A stretch of DNA of 21,926 nt from a virus. The notes beneath the pieces are model-generated. The model was not told the DNA's origin and made no database searches. It saw nothing but the letters and a program-made list of their open reading frames with translations. This document shows, in pieces, positions 1-6,963 of the stretch. The position numbers were made by a program, and so were the translations under genes. Within the stretch, counting starts at the first letter, position 1. Each line of letters opens with the position of its first letter. The DNA lies in IMG/VR virus record IMGVR_UViG_3300019093_000584, positions 1 through 21,926 of that record; one strand, 5' to 3'.

Positions 1-524
1 ACCAATAAGTCCATCAAGCCGTCATTGTTCAAGTCATCCACACAGGCTCCGTGTGCAAAAGTCGATTCTGCAAATCGTTGCTCAACAAATTGTCCCGATT
101 GACCCCAATAGATTCTGCTGTAATCTCGTCGTAAATACGGACCATCAAAGAAGGCAGGAAGAAAGATATCGTTCTTACCATCATTGTCTAGGTCTACTAT
201 AAAGATTTTATGACTGCCTGGATATCTATTGGTCGGCAGGTATTGCAAGGTTCGATCAGTCAGTGTGCCATCGGTGTTTTGTATCAAGACCCAGAGGTAA
301 GCATCATCTGCTGTGCCTGACCAGCCGCCAATGACCACATCTTCTAATCCGTCACCATTCAAATCACCCACAGCGGTATTCCAGTTGCCACCATTTACGG
401 CAGATAAATCCATAACTTTATTGATGGTGGACGCTGTTGTAGTGGTAGTGGTAGATGAACCACCACCGCCTCCCCCGCAGGCCGAAAGTAGTACTAAAGT
501 ACTAATTATCAAAAACTTACGCAT
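1..524 (-). CDS. Lipoprotein with FG-GAP/VCBS-type repeats (3' end cut by window)
   Basis: This gene starts at ATG 524-522 and stays open to the window edge, giving 174 visible residues. The N-terminus is a short signal peptide (MRKFLIIST, then LVLLSAC) ending in a lipobox L-S-A-C, so Cys16 should be lipidated and the protein exported by Sec and anchored in a membrane. A run of six glycines and then six threonines forms a linker. The rest holds three D-x-[ND]-x-D-G calcium-loop repeats (DLNGDGLED, DLDNDGKND, DLNNDGLMD) spaced about 50 residues apart, as in FG-GAP/VCBS beta-propeller proteins. Such proteins usually bind partners or glycans outside the cell. A consensus promoter lies directly upstream (554-582), so the gene has its own transcription start. 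A phage lipoprotein expressed in the infected cell could block superinfection or change the surface; this is inference. The C-terminus is unseen. Confidence 0.85.
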   Translation of the reverse strand, partial: MRKFLIISTLVLLSACGGGGGGSSTTTTTTASTINKVMDLSAVNGGNWNTAVGDLNGDGLEDVVIGGWSGTADDAYLWVLIQNTDGTLTDRTLQYLPTNRYPGSHKIFIVDLDNDGKNDIFLPAFFDGPYLRRDYSRIYWGQSGQFVEQRFAESTFAHGACVDDLNNDGLMDLL

Positions 525-528
525 AAGT

Positions 529-549
529 ATTCCGAAATAGTTTAGGAAT
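529..549. promoter_or_regulatory. Imperfect dyad, possible operator in the 5' leader of the lipoprotein gene
   Basis: ATTCC-g-AAA-tag-TTT-a-GGAAT is a 21-base dyad with 8-base arms, interrupted by one non-pairing base per arm, between the -10 box at 554-559 and the start codon at 524. A further half site, TTTTGGAAT, lies in the promoter spacer (565-573). The placement suits a repressor site or a leader hairpin. No binding protein is known. Confidence 0.35.
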
Positions 550-553
550 ACAC

Positions 554-582
554 AGTATACATTATTTTGGAATATTTGTCAA
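554..582 (-). promoter_or_regulatory. Sigma70-type promoter for the lipoprotein gene
   Basis: Read on the minus strand, TTGACA (582-577) and TATACT (559-554) are separated by exactly 17 bases, close to the bacterial housekeeping consensus. The TGA inside TTGACA is the stop codon of the upstream 167-residue gene (579-581). Transcription would begin near 547, leaving a leader of about 20-25 bases. Confidence 0.8.
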
Positions 583-1082
583 TGGTCTACAAAGTCAATG
601 ACATTGCCGTCTGCGTCTGCACAAATAATACGCACAATATCACCTGCTTCGTTTTGAATTTCAATTGGTCCCCAAATCCACCATTCGGTTTCGTCTTGAT
701 GCCAAGGATCGTCCTCACGCTCTTCCAGTTCATAAACACCATTTTCGTCAAGGAACTCACGAATCTCTTGTTCGGCATCCTCGTCTAGGCCTTCGACTTC
801 AATGTCATACCAGCAGCCGCCGTCATCCATGTCAATCAGTTCAACATTGTCAATGTTGTTGACTTCGCAGTCTAGCATATTGATACTGTCTTTTGATCCA
901 TCACCGCCGGGCACTTCTGTGAACTCAAACTCAGGAGGATTGTCATCTGAGGTTTCCACAGTCCATGAACCCCAACGGAATCCATTGGTAACAGTTATAT
1001 GGCCGTTGCCGGTGTCTTGTACATAAGTTTCAACTTCTTGCACATTCTTTTTGTGGTATGTTCGTACTGTCCAAATTGCCAT
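579..1082 (-). CDS. Conserved-looking acidic phage protein, 167 residues, unknown function
   Basis: I do not recognise a family. The start is ATG 1082-1080, preceded by AAGGAG at 6-base spacing (minus strand AAGGAG-AATATT-ATG). An in-frame upstream extension to 1175 exists but overlaps folE and lacks such a site. The protein begins MAIWTVRTYHKKN, is strongly acidic (many D and E, such as EGLDEDAEQEIREFLDENG) and is rich in tryptophan near the C-terminus (EWWIWGPIEI). It has no signal peptide or membrane segment, so it is probably cytoplasmic. The ribosome-binding site overlaps the folE stop codon (1093-1095), so the two genes are co-transcribed and probably translationally coupled. Its stop codon forms part of the next promoter's -35 box. 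A role linked to folE is possible, but nothing in the sequence shows it. Confidence 0.75.
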   Translation of the reverse strand: MAIWTVRTYHKKNVQEVETYVQDTGNGHITVTNGFRWGSWTVETSDDNPPEFEFTEVPGGDGSKDSINMLDCEVNNIDNVELIDMDDGGCWYDIEVEGLDEDAEQEIREFLDENGVYELEEREDDPWHQDETEWWIWGPIEIQNEAGDIVRIICADADGNVIDFVDH

Positions 1083-1092
1083 AATATTCTCC

Positions 1093-1824
1093 TTAACGTG
1101 GTGCAAAGTCTTGTTGCAGTTTGATATTGTCCATAAACTCTTTCTTAACGCCTGCGTCGTCTTTGAACGCACCACGGAGTACCGTGGTCTGTGTCAAACT
1201 ACTGTGTGCCATAATGCCGCGATTCTCACAACAACCATGTGTGGCCTGTATATAAACACCTACGTTTTCGCTGTCAGTGGCCCTTTGTATTTCCCGAGCA
1301 ATATCAATACAAAGTTCCTCCTGGAGAGTACCTCTGCGGGCACACCATTGTGCGATACGTGTGTACTTGGACAAGCCAATAAGTTTGTTAGCAGCCAAAA
1401 TACCAATATAAGCAACACCAACAACGGGTTGGTGATGATGACTGCACATACTACGAAGCTCACTGCGAACAACGAGCATACCTTCGTAACGGTCCGCCGA
1501 ATCATTTGGAAATGCTGTTGCATCGGGTTCTGGTTCATATCGGCCTGCCATTATTTCGTTGTAGTACATCTTGGCCAGCCTACGTGCTGTGCCGCGACTG
1601 TTGGGATCTGTTTCTCTATCTATCAAGAGTGCATCTAACACACCTTCGAATGCCTCAGTGGCTTCGTCAATCAGTGCAGATTTAATTACAGGGCTCATGT
1701 ATTCGCTGATATTGTCTCCAGCCCAGAAGCGACGATTTTCTTGCCGCATCTTGTTACGTATCACTTGTGATAGATTTTGACTTGTGTCGGCAACTTCTTT
1801 CGTTGCCTTAGATTTTTTGCTCAA
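1093..1824 (-). CDS. folE: GTP cyclohydrolase I (FolE)
   Basis: FolE converts GTP to 7,8-dihydroneopterin triphosphate, the first step of both folate and 7-deazaguanine (preQ0) synthesis. The 243-residue protein carries the zinc site C127-S-H-H130 in the motif MCSHHHQPVVG and the third ligand in HGCCENRG (C198 or C199), plus the conserved LIGLSKYTRIAQWCARR and GIMAHSSLTQT stretches. The usual C-E-H-H is replaced by C-S-H-H-H, a form I associate with phage and queuosine-type FolE. The start is TTG (1824-1822), with GGAG seven bases upstream. An in-frame stop shortly further upstream and the absence of an ATG support this choice. Its own promoter lies at 1855-1883. With DpdA and the QueD-fold protein elsewhere in the window, it most likely feeds DNA modification, though folate supply for nucleotide synthesis is an alternative. 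Confidence 0.95.
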   Translation of the reverse strand: MSKKSKATKEVADTSQNLSQVIRNKMRQENRRFWAGDNISEYMSPVIKSALIDEATEAFEGVLDALLIDRETDPNSRGTARRLAKMYYNEIMAGRYEPEPDATAFPNDSADRYEGMLVVRSELRSMCSHHHQPVVGVAYIGILAANKLIGLSKYTRIAQWCARRGTLQEELCIDIAREIQRATDSENVGVYIQATHGCCENRGIMAHSSLTQTTVLRGAFKDDAGVKKEFMDNIKLQQDFAPR

Positions 1825-1854
1825 TTTAGTTCTCCGAGTTATGGCCGTTGATTA

Positions 1855-1883
1855 ATTATAATATCACGCAAACTTAAAGTCAA
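1855..1883 (-). promoter_or_regulatory. Sigma70-type promoter for folE
   Basis: On the minus strand TTGACT (1883-1878), a 17-base spacer and TATAAT (1860-1855) match the housekeeping promoter consensus. The -35 box lies inside the last codons of the aminotransferase gene and the stop codon (1864-1866) lies within the spacer. The leader to the folE TTG start is about 25 bases. Confidence 0.8.
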
Positions 1884-2445
1884 TGGTTCTCAAGTCCGGA
1901 TATTGAATATATTTAGGTTCTTGATCTACCAAAGCAAGTTTTTCAATGCCACGTGTGCAATCTTCCAGGGTAGGGCAATAGTGCCAACCTGGACCGTAGC
2001 ATTTGACCGAACTCCAGGGTGTGATGTGTAGATCTCTACCATCACTGCGCCAACGACTCAGCACACGATAGGCTTCGGCGTCATCGGTCAATACAGCACC
2101 CACACGTCCAAGTTGCAATGGCTTGCCATTTCCAAAACTCAAGCACTGCATCTGTCCTGGTCGATACATGCCTTGACGCAACAGTCTTGCACTATCCCAT
2201 ATATTGGTTTCGTGAAATCGATATTCACCAGTCCAAAGTTCTTCGATCAAGTCAAAATCAATGTAAAGATTTCTCAATGTCTGTGGCACACTGAGATATG
2301 TATAGGCTGTGAATCGACAGTGCTTGATGATTTGATATCGAAAACACATTTCTAGAGCGTGAGTGCAACCATCTGTGGCCACCACATAAGGAGCGCCGGT
2401 AAATCGTGCTAGACGATCTTCAAATTCAAATAATGCGTCATACAC
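1864..2445 (-). CDS. Short DegT/DnrJ/EryC1/StrS-type PLP aminotransferase
   Basis: DegT-family enzymes use pyridoxal phosphate to aminate keto-sugars attached to nucleotides. This 193-residue protein shows the fold's landmarks in order: ATDGCTHALEM near residues 23-33 (cofactor phosphate loop), IWDSARLLRQG with D84 (the Asp that contacts the pyridine nitrogen) and SFGNGKPLQLGRVGAVLTDD, whose K108 is the expected Schiff-base lysine. Family members usually have about 370 residues, so this is a minimal form lacking most of the C-terminal domain. It could be catalytically reduced or act in a complex. The start is GTG 2445-2443, overlapping the end of galE by eight bases, which couples the two genes and argues for a joint sugar-nucleotide role. 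It is the last gene of the long operon. A decayed remnant is possible, but no frameshift is visible. Confidence 0.75.
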   Translation of the reverse strand: MYDALFEFEDRLARFTGAPYVVATDGCTHALEMCFRYQIIKHCRFTAYTYLSVPQTLRNLYIDFDLIEELWTGEYRFHETNIWDSARLLRQGMYRPGQMQCLSFGNGKPLQLGRVGAVLTDDAEAYRVLSRWRSDGRDLHITPWSSVKCYGPGWHYCPTLEDCTRGIEKLALVDQEPKYIQYPDLRTIDFKFA

Positions 2446-3415
2446 GGCTGTACCACTTCCAAGCTGAGTCTACAATTTGTTCTAAGGTTGAGTGTTCTGG
2501 AGTCCAACCAATGATGGATCGAGCAACATCAGCTCTTGCAACAAGACGATCAGGATCACCGGGTCTGCGCGGGCCCGTATCTACCAAAAAATCTCCATGC
2601 CGTTCACGCACATAGTCGATGATCTGTTGATTGCTGATACCTGTGCCGGTGCCTAGATTCATTGCGGCCGCATGGTAGTTGCCTTTGTTAAACACCCAAT
2701 CAATGGCCTGCAAGTGTGCCTGGGCAATGTCCCAGACATGTACATAGTCTCTGATGCAGGTACCGTCGGGTGTGGCATAGTCTGTGCCGTTCAAGGTAAA
2801 GGTCTTGTTGGCCAATTTGGCTTCTAGTATTCTAGCAATGATATGACTGGCGCCAGCGGCCTGACCAAGATCTATTTGATCTGCAACGCCAGCACCCGCG
2901 GCATTGAAATATCTAAAGCTGACACTGGGCATTTGATAGGCATCAAAGTAATCGCTGAGCATGCGTTCTACCACGTGTTTGCTGATACCATAGGGACTGA
3001 TGGGCAGTTTGAGATCTGTTTCGACCACTGCTTGGCCGCTCACAGGATTACCGTACACACTGGCACTGCTACTGAACAACACCAACGGCTTGCGTTTGAG
3101 ATCTTTGAGATGTGTCATCAGGGTCTCAGTCTTGCTGATATTGTTCCAGTAATACTTTGCAGGATCTGCAACACTTTCACCCACCATGGTATCCGCGGCA
3201 CAATGTACCACAACATCTGGCTCTAACTCAGAAATCCACATGAGACTACTTCGATGAGCAAAGTCCGAGTGTAAGTATCCACTGACATCTGTTAGTGTGT
3301 GTTCTCTACGCTCGCGATCGATAACAAACACTTCGTTCTTGGAATTTTGAAGTCGCAATGCTCTTGAGATATGACTACCAATGTAACCACATCCGCCAGT
3401 GATAACAATTTTCAT
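2438..3415 (-). CDS. galE: UDP-glucose 4-epimerase (GalE-type SDR)
   Basis: GalE interconverts UDP-glucose and UDP-galactose (or their N-acetyl forms) using bound NAD. The 325-residue protein begins with the Rossmann motif TGGCGYIGSH (residues 6-15). It then has SSSASVYGNP around 115-124, the catalytic pair Y142-x3-K146 in SPYGISK, the typical RYFNAAGAG and the substrate segment GTCIRDYVHVWDIAQAH. Length fits the family (about 338 in E. coli). The start ATG overlaps the stop of the SGNH-like gene as ATGA, and its own end overlaps the aminotransferase start, so all three are co-translated. It presumably supplies a sugar nucleotide for the glycosyltransferase at 5047-6237; the acceptor is unknown. 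Related SDR sugar epimerases or dehydratases are an alternative, but the motif pattern fits GalE best. Confidence 0.92.
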   Translation of the reverse strand: MKIVITGGCGYIGSHISRALRLQNSKNEVFVIDRERREHTLTDVSGYLHSDFAHRSSLMWISELEPDVVVHCAADTMVGESVADPAKYYWNNISKTETLMTHLKDLKRKPLVLFSSSASVYGNPVSGQAVVETDLKLPISPYGISKHVVERMLSDYFDAYQMPSVSFRYFNAAGAGVADQIDLGQAAGASHIIARILEAKLANKTFTLNGTDYATPDGTCIRDYVHVWDIAQAHLQAIDWVFNKGNYHAAAMNLGTGTGISNQQIIDYVRERHGDFLVDTGPRRPGDPDRLVARADVARSIIGWTPEHSTLEQIVDSAWKWYSRV

Positions 3416-4125
3416 ATGTATTTCTTTTCTTGTAAAAACGGAATAATTACATTGTCGGTAAATTTTTTATGTTGGTCGGGGGACGGATGATATGGATCAT
3501 TATCTTTGAATGGCAACCCTGAGTGGTCTCTAGACCATTCGTGTTCGCCCTCAACTGGTAAAAAATTCTCAAAATTAATTTGTTTGTACAGATGTTCTAC
3601 ATCAATGTGATTAACTAGTCCCTTGTCAAATACTTCGTTAGTAAAAGTTGACATAAAATAACGAACACCATGCAGTTGCAAAAACCACTGTACTCGCAAT
3701 ACATGCTCTATTGTATAAATTTGAGAACCAATGTTATCGTAATAGTGTGTAAAATATTGTTTTGCAAAATTATTTTTCCAAAACCAATTTAATAATACCC
3801 AATTACTATCAGCATTTTTAACAAACTTGGTGGGATTTTGTCTCCAGCCTTCGTCAATCTCAAACTTAGGTGTCTCCTGTAGATACACATCATGTCTGTC
3901 TCTTCCAGACCACATAACACCAACTAGGATATCTTCAGGTTTGTATAGTTTTAGTGCTTCAGTGACTTCGTAAATTACTTTACGACTTATCAAGCCATTA
4001 CCAGTACTGCCCAACCCGGTATGTCGGTGCTCACTATTGGGAAAATTTTCTCCCAAGTGTACCGGCCAAGTTTGTTCCCATTCTGGATCACTAAAGCTAC
4101 ATCCACTGGTGATAACTATTTTCAT
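3412..4125 (-). CDS. SGNH/GDSL-hydrolase-like protein
   Basis: The 237-residue protein begins MKIVITSGCSFSDPEWEQTWP. The G-C-S-F-S motif matches block I of SGNH-type esterases (nucleophile Ser), and DPYHPSPDQHKKF near residues 211-223 matches the D-x-x-H block V. An intermediate G-x-G-S-T-G-N motif (GLGSTGNGL) resembles block II with Gly and Asn. Such enzymes remove acetyl or acyl groups from sugars, or occur as uncharacterised carbohydrate-linked phage proteins. The gene is clearly richer in A+T than its neighbours GalE and BI-1, hinting at separate acquisition. It sits directly in front of galE with a 4-base overlap and one base after the 68-residue gene. Catalytic activity is not proven; the family assignment rests on short motifs. 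Confidence 0.65.
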   Translation of the reverse strand: MKIVITSGCSFSDPEWEQTWPVHLGENFPNSEHRHTGLGSTGNGLISRKVIYEVTEALKLYKPEDILVGVMWSGRDRHDVYLQETPKFEIDEGWRQNPTKFVKNADSNWVLLNWFWKNNFAKQYFTHYYDNIGSQIYTIEHVLRVQWFLQLHGVRYFMSTFTNEVFDKGLVNHIDVEHLYKQINFENFLPVEGEHEWSRDHSGLPFKDNDPYHPSPDQHKKFTDNVIIPFLQEKKYI

Positions 4126-4126
4126 T

Positions 4127-4333
4127 TTAGTTATCGCGATCCATTTCTGATGCTTCTTTGATTAGAATGACTAGATCTTCAATGGTAGGAACCAAGATCT
4201 TTGCGCTCTTCCAATCGTCATCTTTGCGACCACTGATTTCAAGCATATAGCCATTGTCGTACATGTTGACTGTAAATGATTCATTTACTTTGTCTAGTTT
4301 GTCTGCGATTTTGCTGATTTTCTTCGTTGCCAT
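4127..4333 (-). CDS. Small phage protein, 68 residues, unknown function
   Basis: Start ATG 4333-4331 follows a weak GGAAA ribosome-binding site that overlaps the stop of the BI-1 gene. The protein (MATKKISKIADKLDKVNES...) has a basic, helical N-terminus followed by a segment with alternating polar and hydrophobic residues (FTVNMYDNGYMLEISGR), probably beta strands, and a final acidic helix. It has no signal peptide or membrane segment. The compact alpha-beta plan and conserved operon placement suggest a real small soluble protein; function cannot be deduced. Confidence 0.7.
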   Translation of the reverse strand: MATKKISKIADKLDKVNESFTVNMYDNGYMLEISGRKDDDWKSAKILVPTIEDLVILIKEASEMDRDN

Positions 4334-4335
4334 AA

Positions 4336-5022
4336 TTATTTCCTATCTCCAAAAAGTTGTAATAAATTCAAGAACAAGTTGATAAAGTCCATGTACAGAG
4401 TTAATGCACCACGAACTTCTGCCGAATCATCAGTTTCTACACTGAGTTCTTCACGAATCTTCTGTGTGTCATAGGCAGTGAGTCCCAGAAAGATAATGAT
4501 GGCCAGTGCGGATATCACCATCTGTAACACAGTTGATCCAATGAAGATGTTGACAATGCTGGCAATGCAGATGGCAATTAGGCCCACCAACATAAACTTG
4601 CCAACGCTGTCTAGACTCTGTTTGGTAAAGTAGCCATAACCACTCATGACCGCAAACAGAATGGCAGCACCCATGAATGCACTCGCAATCGATCCCATGG
4701 TAAACACAGCAAAGATCATTGAGAAGCTGAGACCCATCAAGGCCGCGAAACCGTGCAAACACAACTGTGCTACCGGTTTACTGGGGCTGTTGCCCAGTAC
4801 CATGGCAACACCAAATATGGCCACCAAGGGTGAAAAAATCACAATCCATTTCATCACTCCGGTAAAAAAGAATGCCAACAACTCTGGGCTGGTGCCCACC
4901 AAGTAACTCACAATCATTGATACAATCACTGCCAGGCTCATGTGTCCATACACACGGCCCATTGCGGCATTGACGGCAGGTGCATCGCGATAGGTATTAA
5001 CAGAAATAAGAGGTGCATACAT
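4336..5022 (-). CDS. Bax inhibitor-1/YccA family integral membrane protein
   Basis: BI-1 (UPF0005) proteins are seven-helix membrane proteins implicated in calcium or proton leak and in stress responses; the bacterial role is unsettled. The 228-residue protein shows about seven hydrophobic segments (near 27-45, 50-78, 87-108, 111-134, 141-160, 166-188 and 205-224). It also has the family-typical late motif LTAYDTQKIRE, whose Asp belongs to the conserved acidic pair, followed by ALTLYMDFINLFLNLL. The start is ATG 5022-5020, because AAGGAG lies eight bases upstream; a TTG one codon earlier is possible but too close to that site. The length fits bacterial homologues such as YbhL. In a phage this is host-derived cargo that may delay host membrane failure or tune lysis; that is inference. 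Confidence 0.92.
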   Translation of the reverse strand: MYAPLISVNTYRDAPAVNAAMGRVYGHMSLAVIVSMIVSYLVGTSPELLAFFFTGVMKWIVIFSPLVAIFGVAMVLGNSPSKPVAQLCLHGFAALMGLSFSMIFAVFTMGSIASAFMGAAILFAVMSGYGYFTKQSLDSVGKFMLVGLIAICIASIVNIFIGSTVLQMVISALAIIIFLGLTAYDTQKIREELSVETDDSAEVRGALTLYMDFINLFLNLLQLFGDRK

Positions 5023-5046
5023 CAAATTGTCTCCTTTAAGTATTGA

Positions 5047-6237
5047 TTAGAATTTGCTTTCATGAGTGTGCCGGCGATAGTCTGTGGTCATACGTAGCCA
5101 GGCGTTGCCTTGACCTTCTAGGATATCTACAATGCGATCCACAGTACCGTCGGTCCAGTTGCTGATCTGACCCATATTGTTATGGGGCTTTTCCAGTAAC
5201 CGTTCAAGTTTGTTAAGGGCGTCTTCTATACTCCAAGGGATATAGAGCCTATCACAGTCATTGGCAAAAGATTCAGGGAAGCTACGATAAGCAGGATACA
5301 GTACATTCGATCCCAGAGTGTCAGCTTCGCTAACGGTGTTTGAAACCCAATCTTGTAAAGCACAATTAAATAACACACGAGTATCATTAAGGAGAGCATA
5401 GTAGTCATTCTTTTCTAAATCTTCATGGATTACCAATGTACCTTGTTGTTGCATACGTCTAGTACGTTCCATGTAACTGTCGTTATTGTACTTGAGTTTG
5501 GCACCCGAGAATACACAAAACTCCACATACTTACTTGGGTGTCTAGCGTTCCAGGCATCAATCAAGTCCATGAAGAAGTCTGGTTGCTTCTCTTGATCCC
5601 AACGTGCGGCAAAGCCCACACGATGCTTGCGATCACCAAATGGACGTAGTGTACCCGGCACACGTTCACGCACTTCTGCCTTGCCAAATGCCAATCCTGA
5701 GATATTGTAGATAGGGCAATCCCAACCTGCAATCTTCATGTGCATGACCATTTCTTCGTTAGTCGCAAGTACAGCGCCACCACTGTCTCGAACCATTTCG
5801 CAAACCATCTTTTCATAAAGCCCCATCCATCGTCCCATGCCCCAAACGTGGACAAAGTCATCAGGATCGATAGATTGTGCAAGACAGCGTACAAAAATGC
5901 GAGGACGCAGTTCTGCAGGAACTTGGTTAAGGATGTAACCGAGGCTCTCAAAGCCTGGTTGGAACATGTCTTCAAAGTAGATAACATCTTCACTGGTAAC
6001 TTCTCCTTGTTGCATAAGTCGCACTAGATTCATCATCTGGCTCATGCTAAAGTAACTGCGACCGTGTGCGTCTAACACTTGCCCCACCACAATCTTTTGA
6101 CTGTTGTCTAAGGTCAAGCCCGGCACATAGACCACATCTAGGCCACGTCGATCAAACACACGACGATTCCACTCAGTTAGTTGTAGTGTATAACGAGCCT
6201 TGTAAGACTCTAATCCCATGTAATAGAGCTTACGCAT
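5047..6237 (-). CDS. GT-B-fold glycosyltransferase-like protein
   Basis: The 396-residue protein has a two-domain plan. The N-terminal half has no clear motif. The C-terminal half starts around residue 205 with RVGFAARWDQEKQPDFFMDLIDAW, the usual entry strand and helix of GT4-like enzymes. It continues with VEFCVFSGA, a YYALLNDTRVLFNCALQDWVS segment and S-E-A-D-T-L-G-S-N-V-L-Y-P-A (302-315), which corresponds to the nucleotide-sugar-binding E-x7-E region. No membrane segment is present, so it should act in the cytoplasm. Start ATG 6237-6235 lies two bases after the stop of the upstream gene. With galE and the aminotransferase in the same operon it probably transfers a UDP-linked sugar. The acceptor could be modified DNA, a virion protein or a host glycan. 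Family membership is likely, substrate unknown. Confidence 0.75.
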   Translation of the reverse strand: MRKLYYMGLESYKARYTLQLTEWNRRVFDRRGLDVVYVPGLTLDNSQKIVVGQVLDAHGRSYFSMSQMMNLVRLMQQGEVTSEDVIYFEDMFQPGFESLGYILNQVPAELRPRIFVRCLAQSIDPDDFVHVWGMGRWMGLYEKMVCEMVRDSGGAVLATNEEMVMHMKIAGWDCPIYNISGLAFGKAEVRERVPGTLRPFGDRKHRVGFAARWDQEKQPDFFMDLIDAWNARHPSKYVEFCVFSGAKLKYNNDSYMERTRRMQQQGTLVIHEDLEKNDYYALLNDTRVLFNCALQDWVSNTVSEADTLGSNVLYPAYRSFPESFANDCDRLYIPWSIEDALNKLERLLEKPHNNMGQISNWTDGTVDRIVDILEGQGNAWLRMTTDYRRHTHESKF

Positions 6238-6239
6238 GA

Positions 6240-6509
6240 TCAGTACCTGTTGGGACGATAGTTGTTGTCACGTGGGCGGAAGTTGGTGCGCTCGGGTTTT
6301 GGATGCGGACTCCAGTTGTCTTTGGGATACTTACCGGCCAACACACGTTGAAATTCACCCCAGGGTGTTTTTTCGTAATACAGATGTGCTTCGTTAAACA
6401 CATAGCCCTGCTTGATGCAGAACTCTCGATAGTCGTCCAAATCATCATAGATGTTTGAAACTTCAGGCTTCATTCTTAGATATTTTTCAAGCCATTTTGG
6501 TTGTGACAT
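6240..6509 (-). CDS. Small phage protein, 89 residues, unknown function
   Basis: Start ATG 6509-6507 is preceded by AAGGAG at good spacing, which overlaps the stop codon (6520-6522) of the QueD-fold gene, so translation is coupled. The protein begins MSQPKWLEKYLRMKPEVSNIYDDLDDYREFC, a helical acidic region. Its C-terminal tail is rich in proline, asparagine and arginine (PERTNFRPRDNNYRPNRY), probably disordered and possibly nucleic-acid binding. No known domain was recognised. Its place between the QueD-fold gene and the glycosyltransferase is the only hint of function. Confidence 0.72.
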   Translation of the reverse strand: MSQPKWLEKYLRMKPEVSNIYDDLDDYREFCIKQGYVFNEAHLYYEKTPWGEFQRVLAGKYPKDNWSPHPKPERTNFRPRDNNYRPNRY

Positions 6510-6519
6510 AATAGTCTCC

Positions 6520-6963
6520 TTAGATTACGATTGAAAGATTTGGACGGGTAAGGTTGTAGTTGATGACGCATCCGTTTTCACCGTCCTCGGATACTTCAAT
6601 AGTGACATTGCGACCAGGGTAACGTCCTGCAATTTGTATGTACAAGTCATCTGCCATCATCTCGCAACTCTTGTAGTCTAGTGCTAGTATAGCATCTTTG
6701 TATAAGTTTTCCAACCAGCGTTTGAATTGAATAAACTCAATGTCACGATCATTATGGAACACATCTATTGCCACACGGAAGTGGAATATGTGTCTGTGTG
6801 GGCTACCTAGAAAGCTAACATCATAAGCATCTCCGGTGGCCAACGCAGGATCAGTTGCGGCAGCCGGATAACAGTGAATGCCTTCTTTTTGGAAGGTTAC
6901 AAATATAGTGCGTTGCGCCGCATCTTTGATGCGTTCTACAGTTTCTCTTGCTTCTTGATTCAT
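6520..6963 (-). CDS. QueD/6-pyruvoyltetrahydropterin synthase-fold protein (divergent)
   Basis: QueD turns dihydroneopterin triphosphate, the FolE product, into 6-carboxy-tetrahydropterin. This 147-residue protein follows the T-fold plan by eye. GIHCYPAA carries H30, matching the AAH zinc ligand. HRH (H56, H58) stands in for the HGH motif. RDIEFIQFKRWLENLY matches the G-x-I-x-D-F-x-x-L-K helix, SCEMMADDLY matches P-T-S-E-x-L-A, and EVSEDGENG carries the late Glu (E126). The Cys normally found a few residues before HGH is absent (FLGSPHRH), and the L-D-H motif reads L-D-Y, so chemistry may differ. Start ATG overlaps the stop of the Cys-rich gene as TGATG. Placement in the DpdA operon, with folE downstream, supports a role in 7-deazaguanine supply. 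The fold is an inference from motif order. Confidence 0.65.
   Translation of the reverse strand: MNQEARETVERIKDAAQRTIFVTFQKEGIHCYPAAATDPALATGDAYDVSFLGSPHRHIFHFRVAIDVFHNDRDIEFIQFKRWLENLYKDAILALDYKSCEMMADDLYIQIAGRYPGRNVTIEVSEDGENGCVINYNLTRPNLSIVI

Noticed and set aside
1051-1638. 195-codon open frame on the plus strand opposite folE
   Set aside because: It lies antisense to a gene with clear FolE motifs, has no ribosome-binding site, and its product is Cys/Val-rich without domain features.
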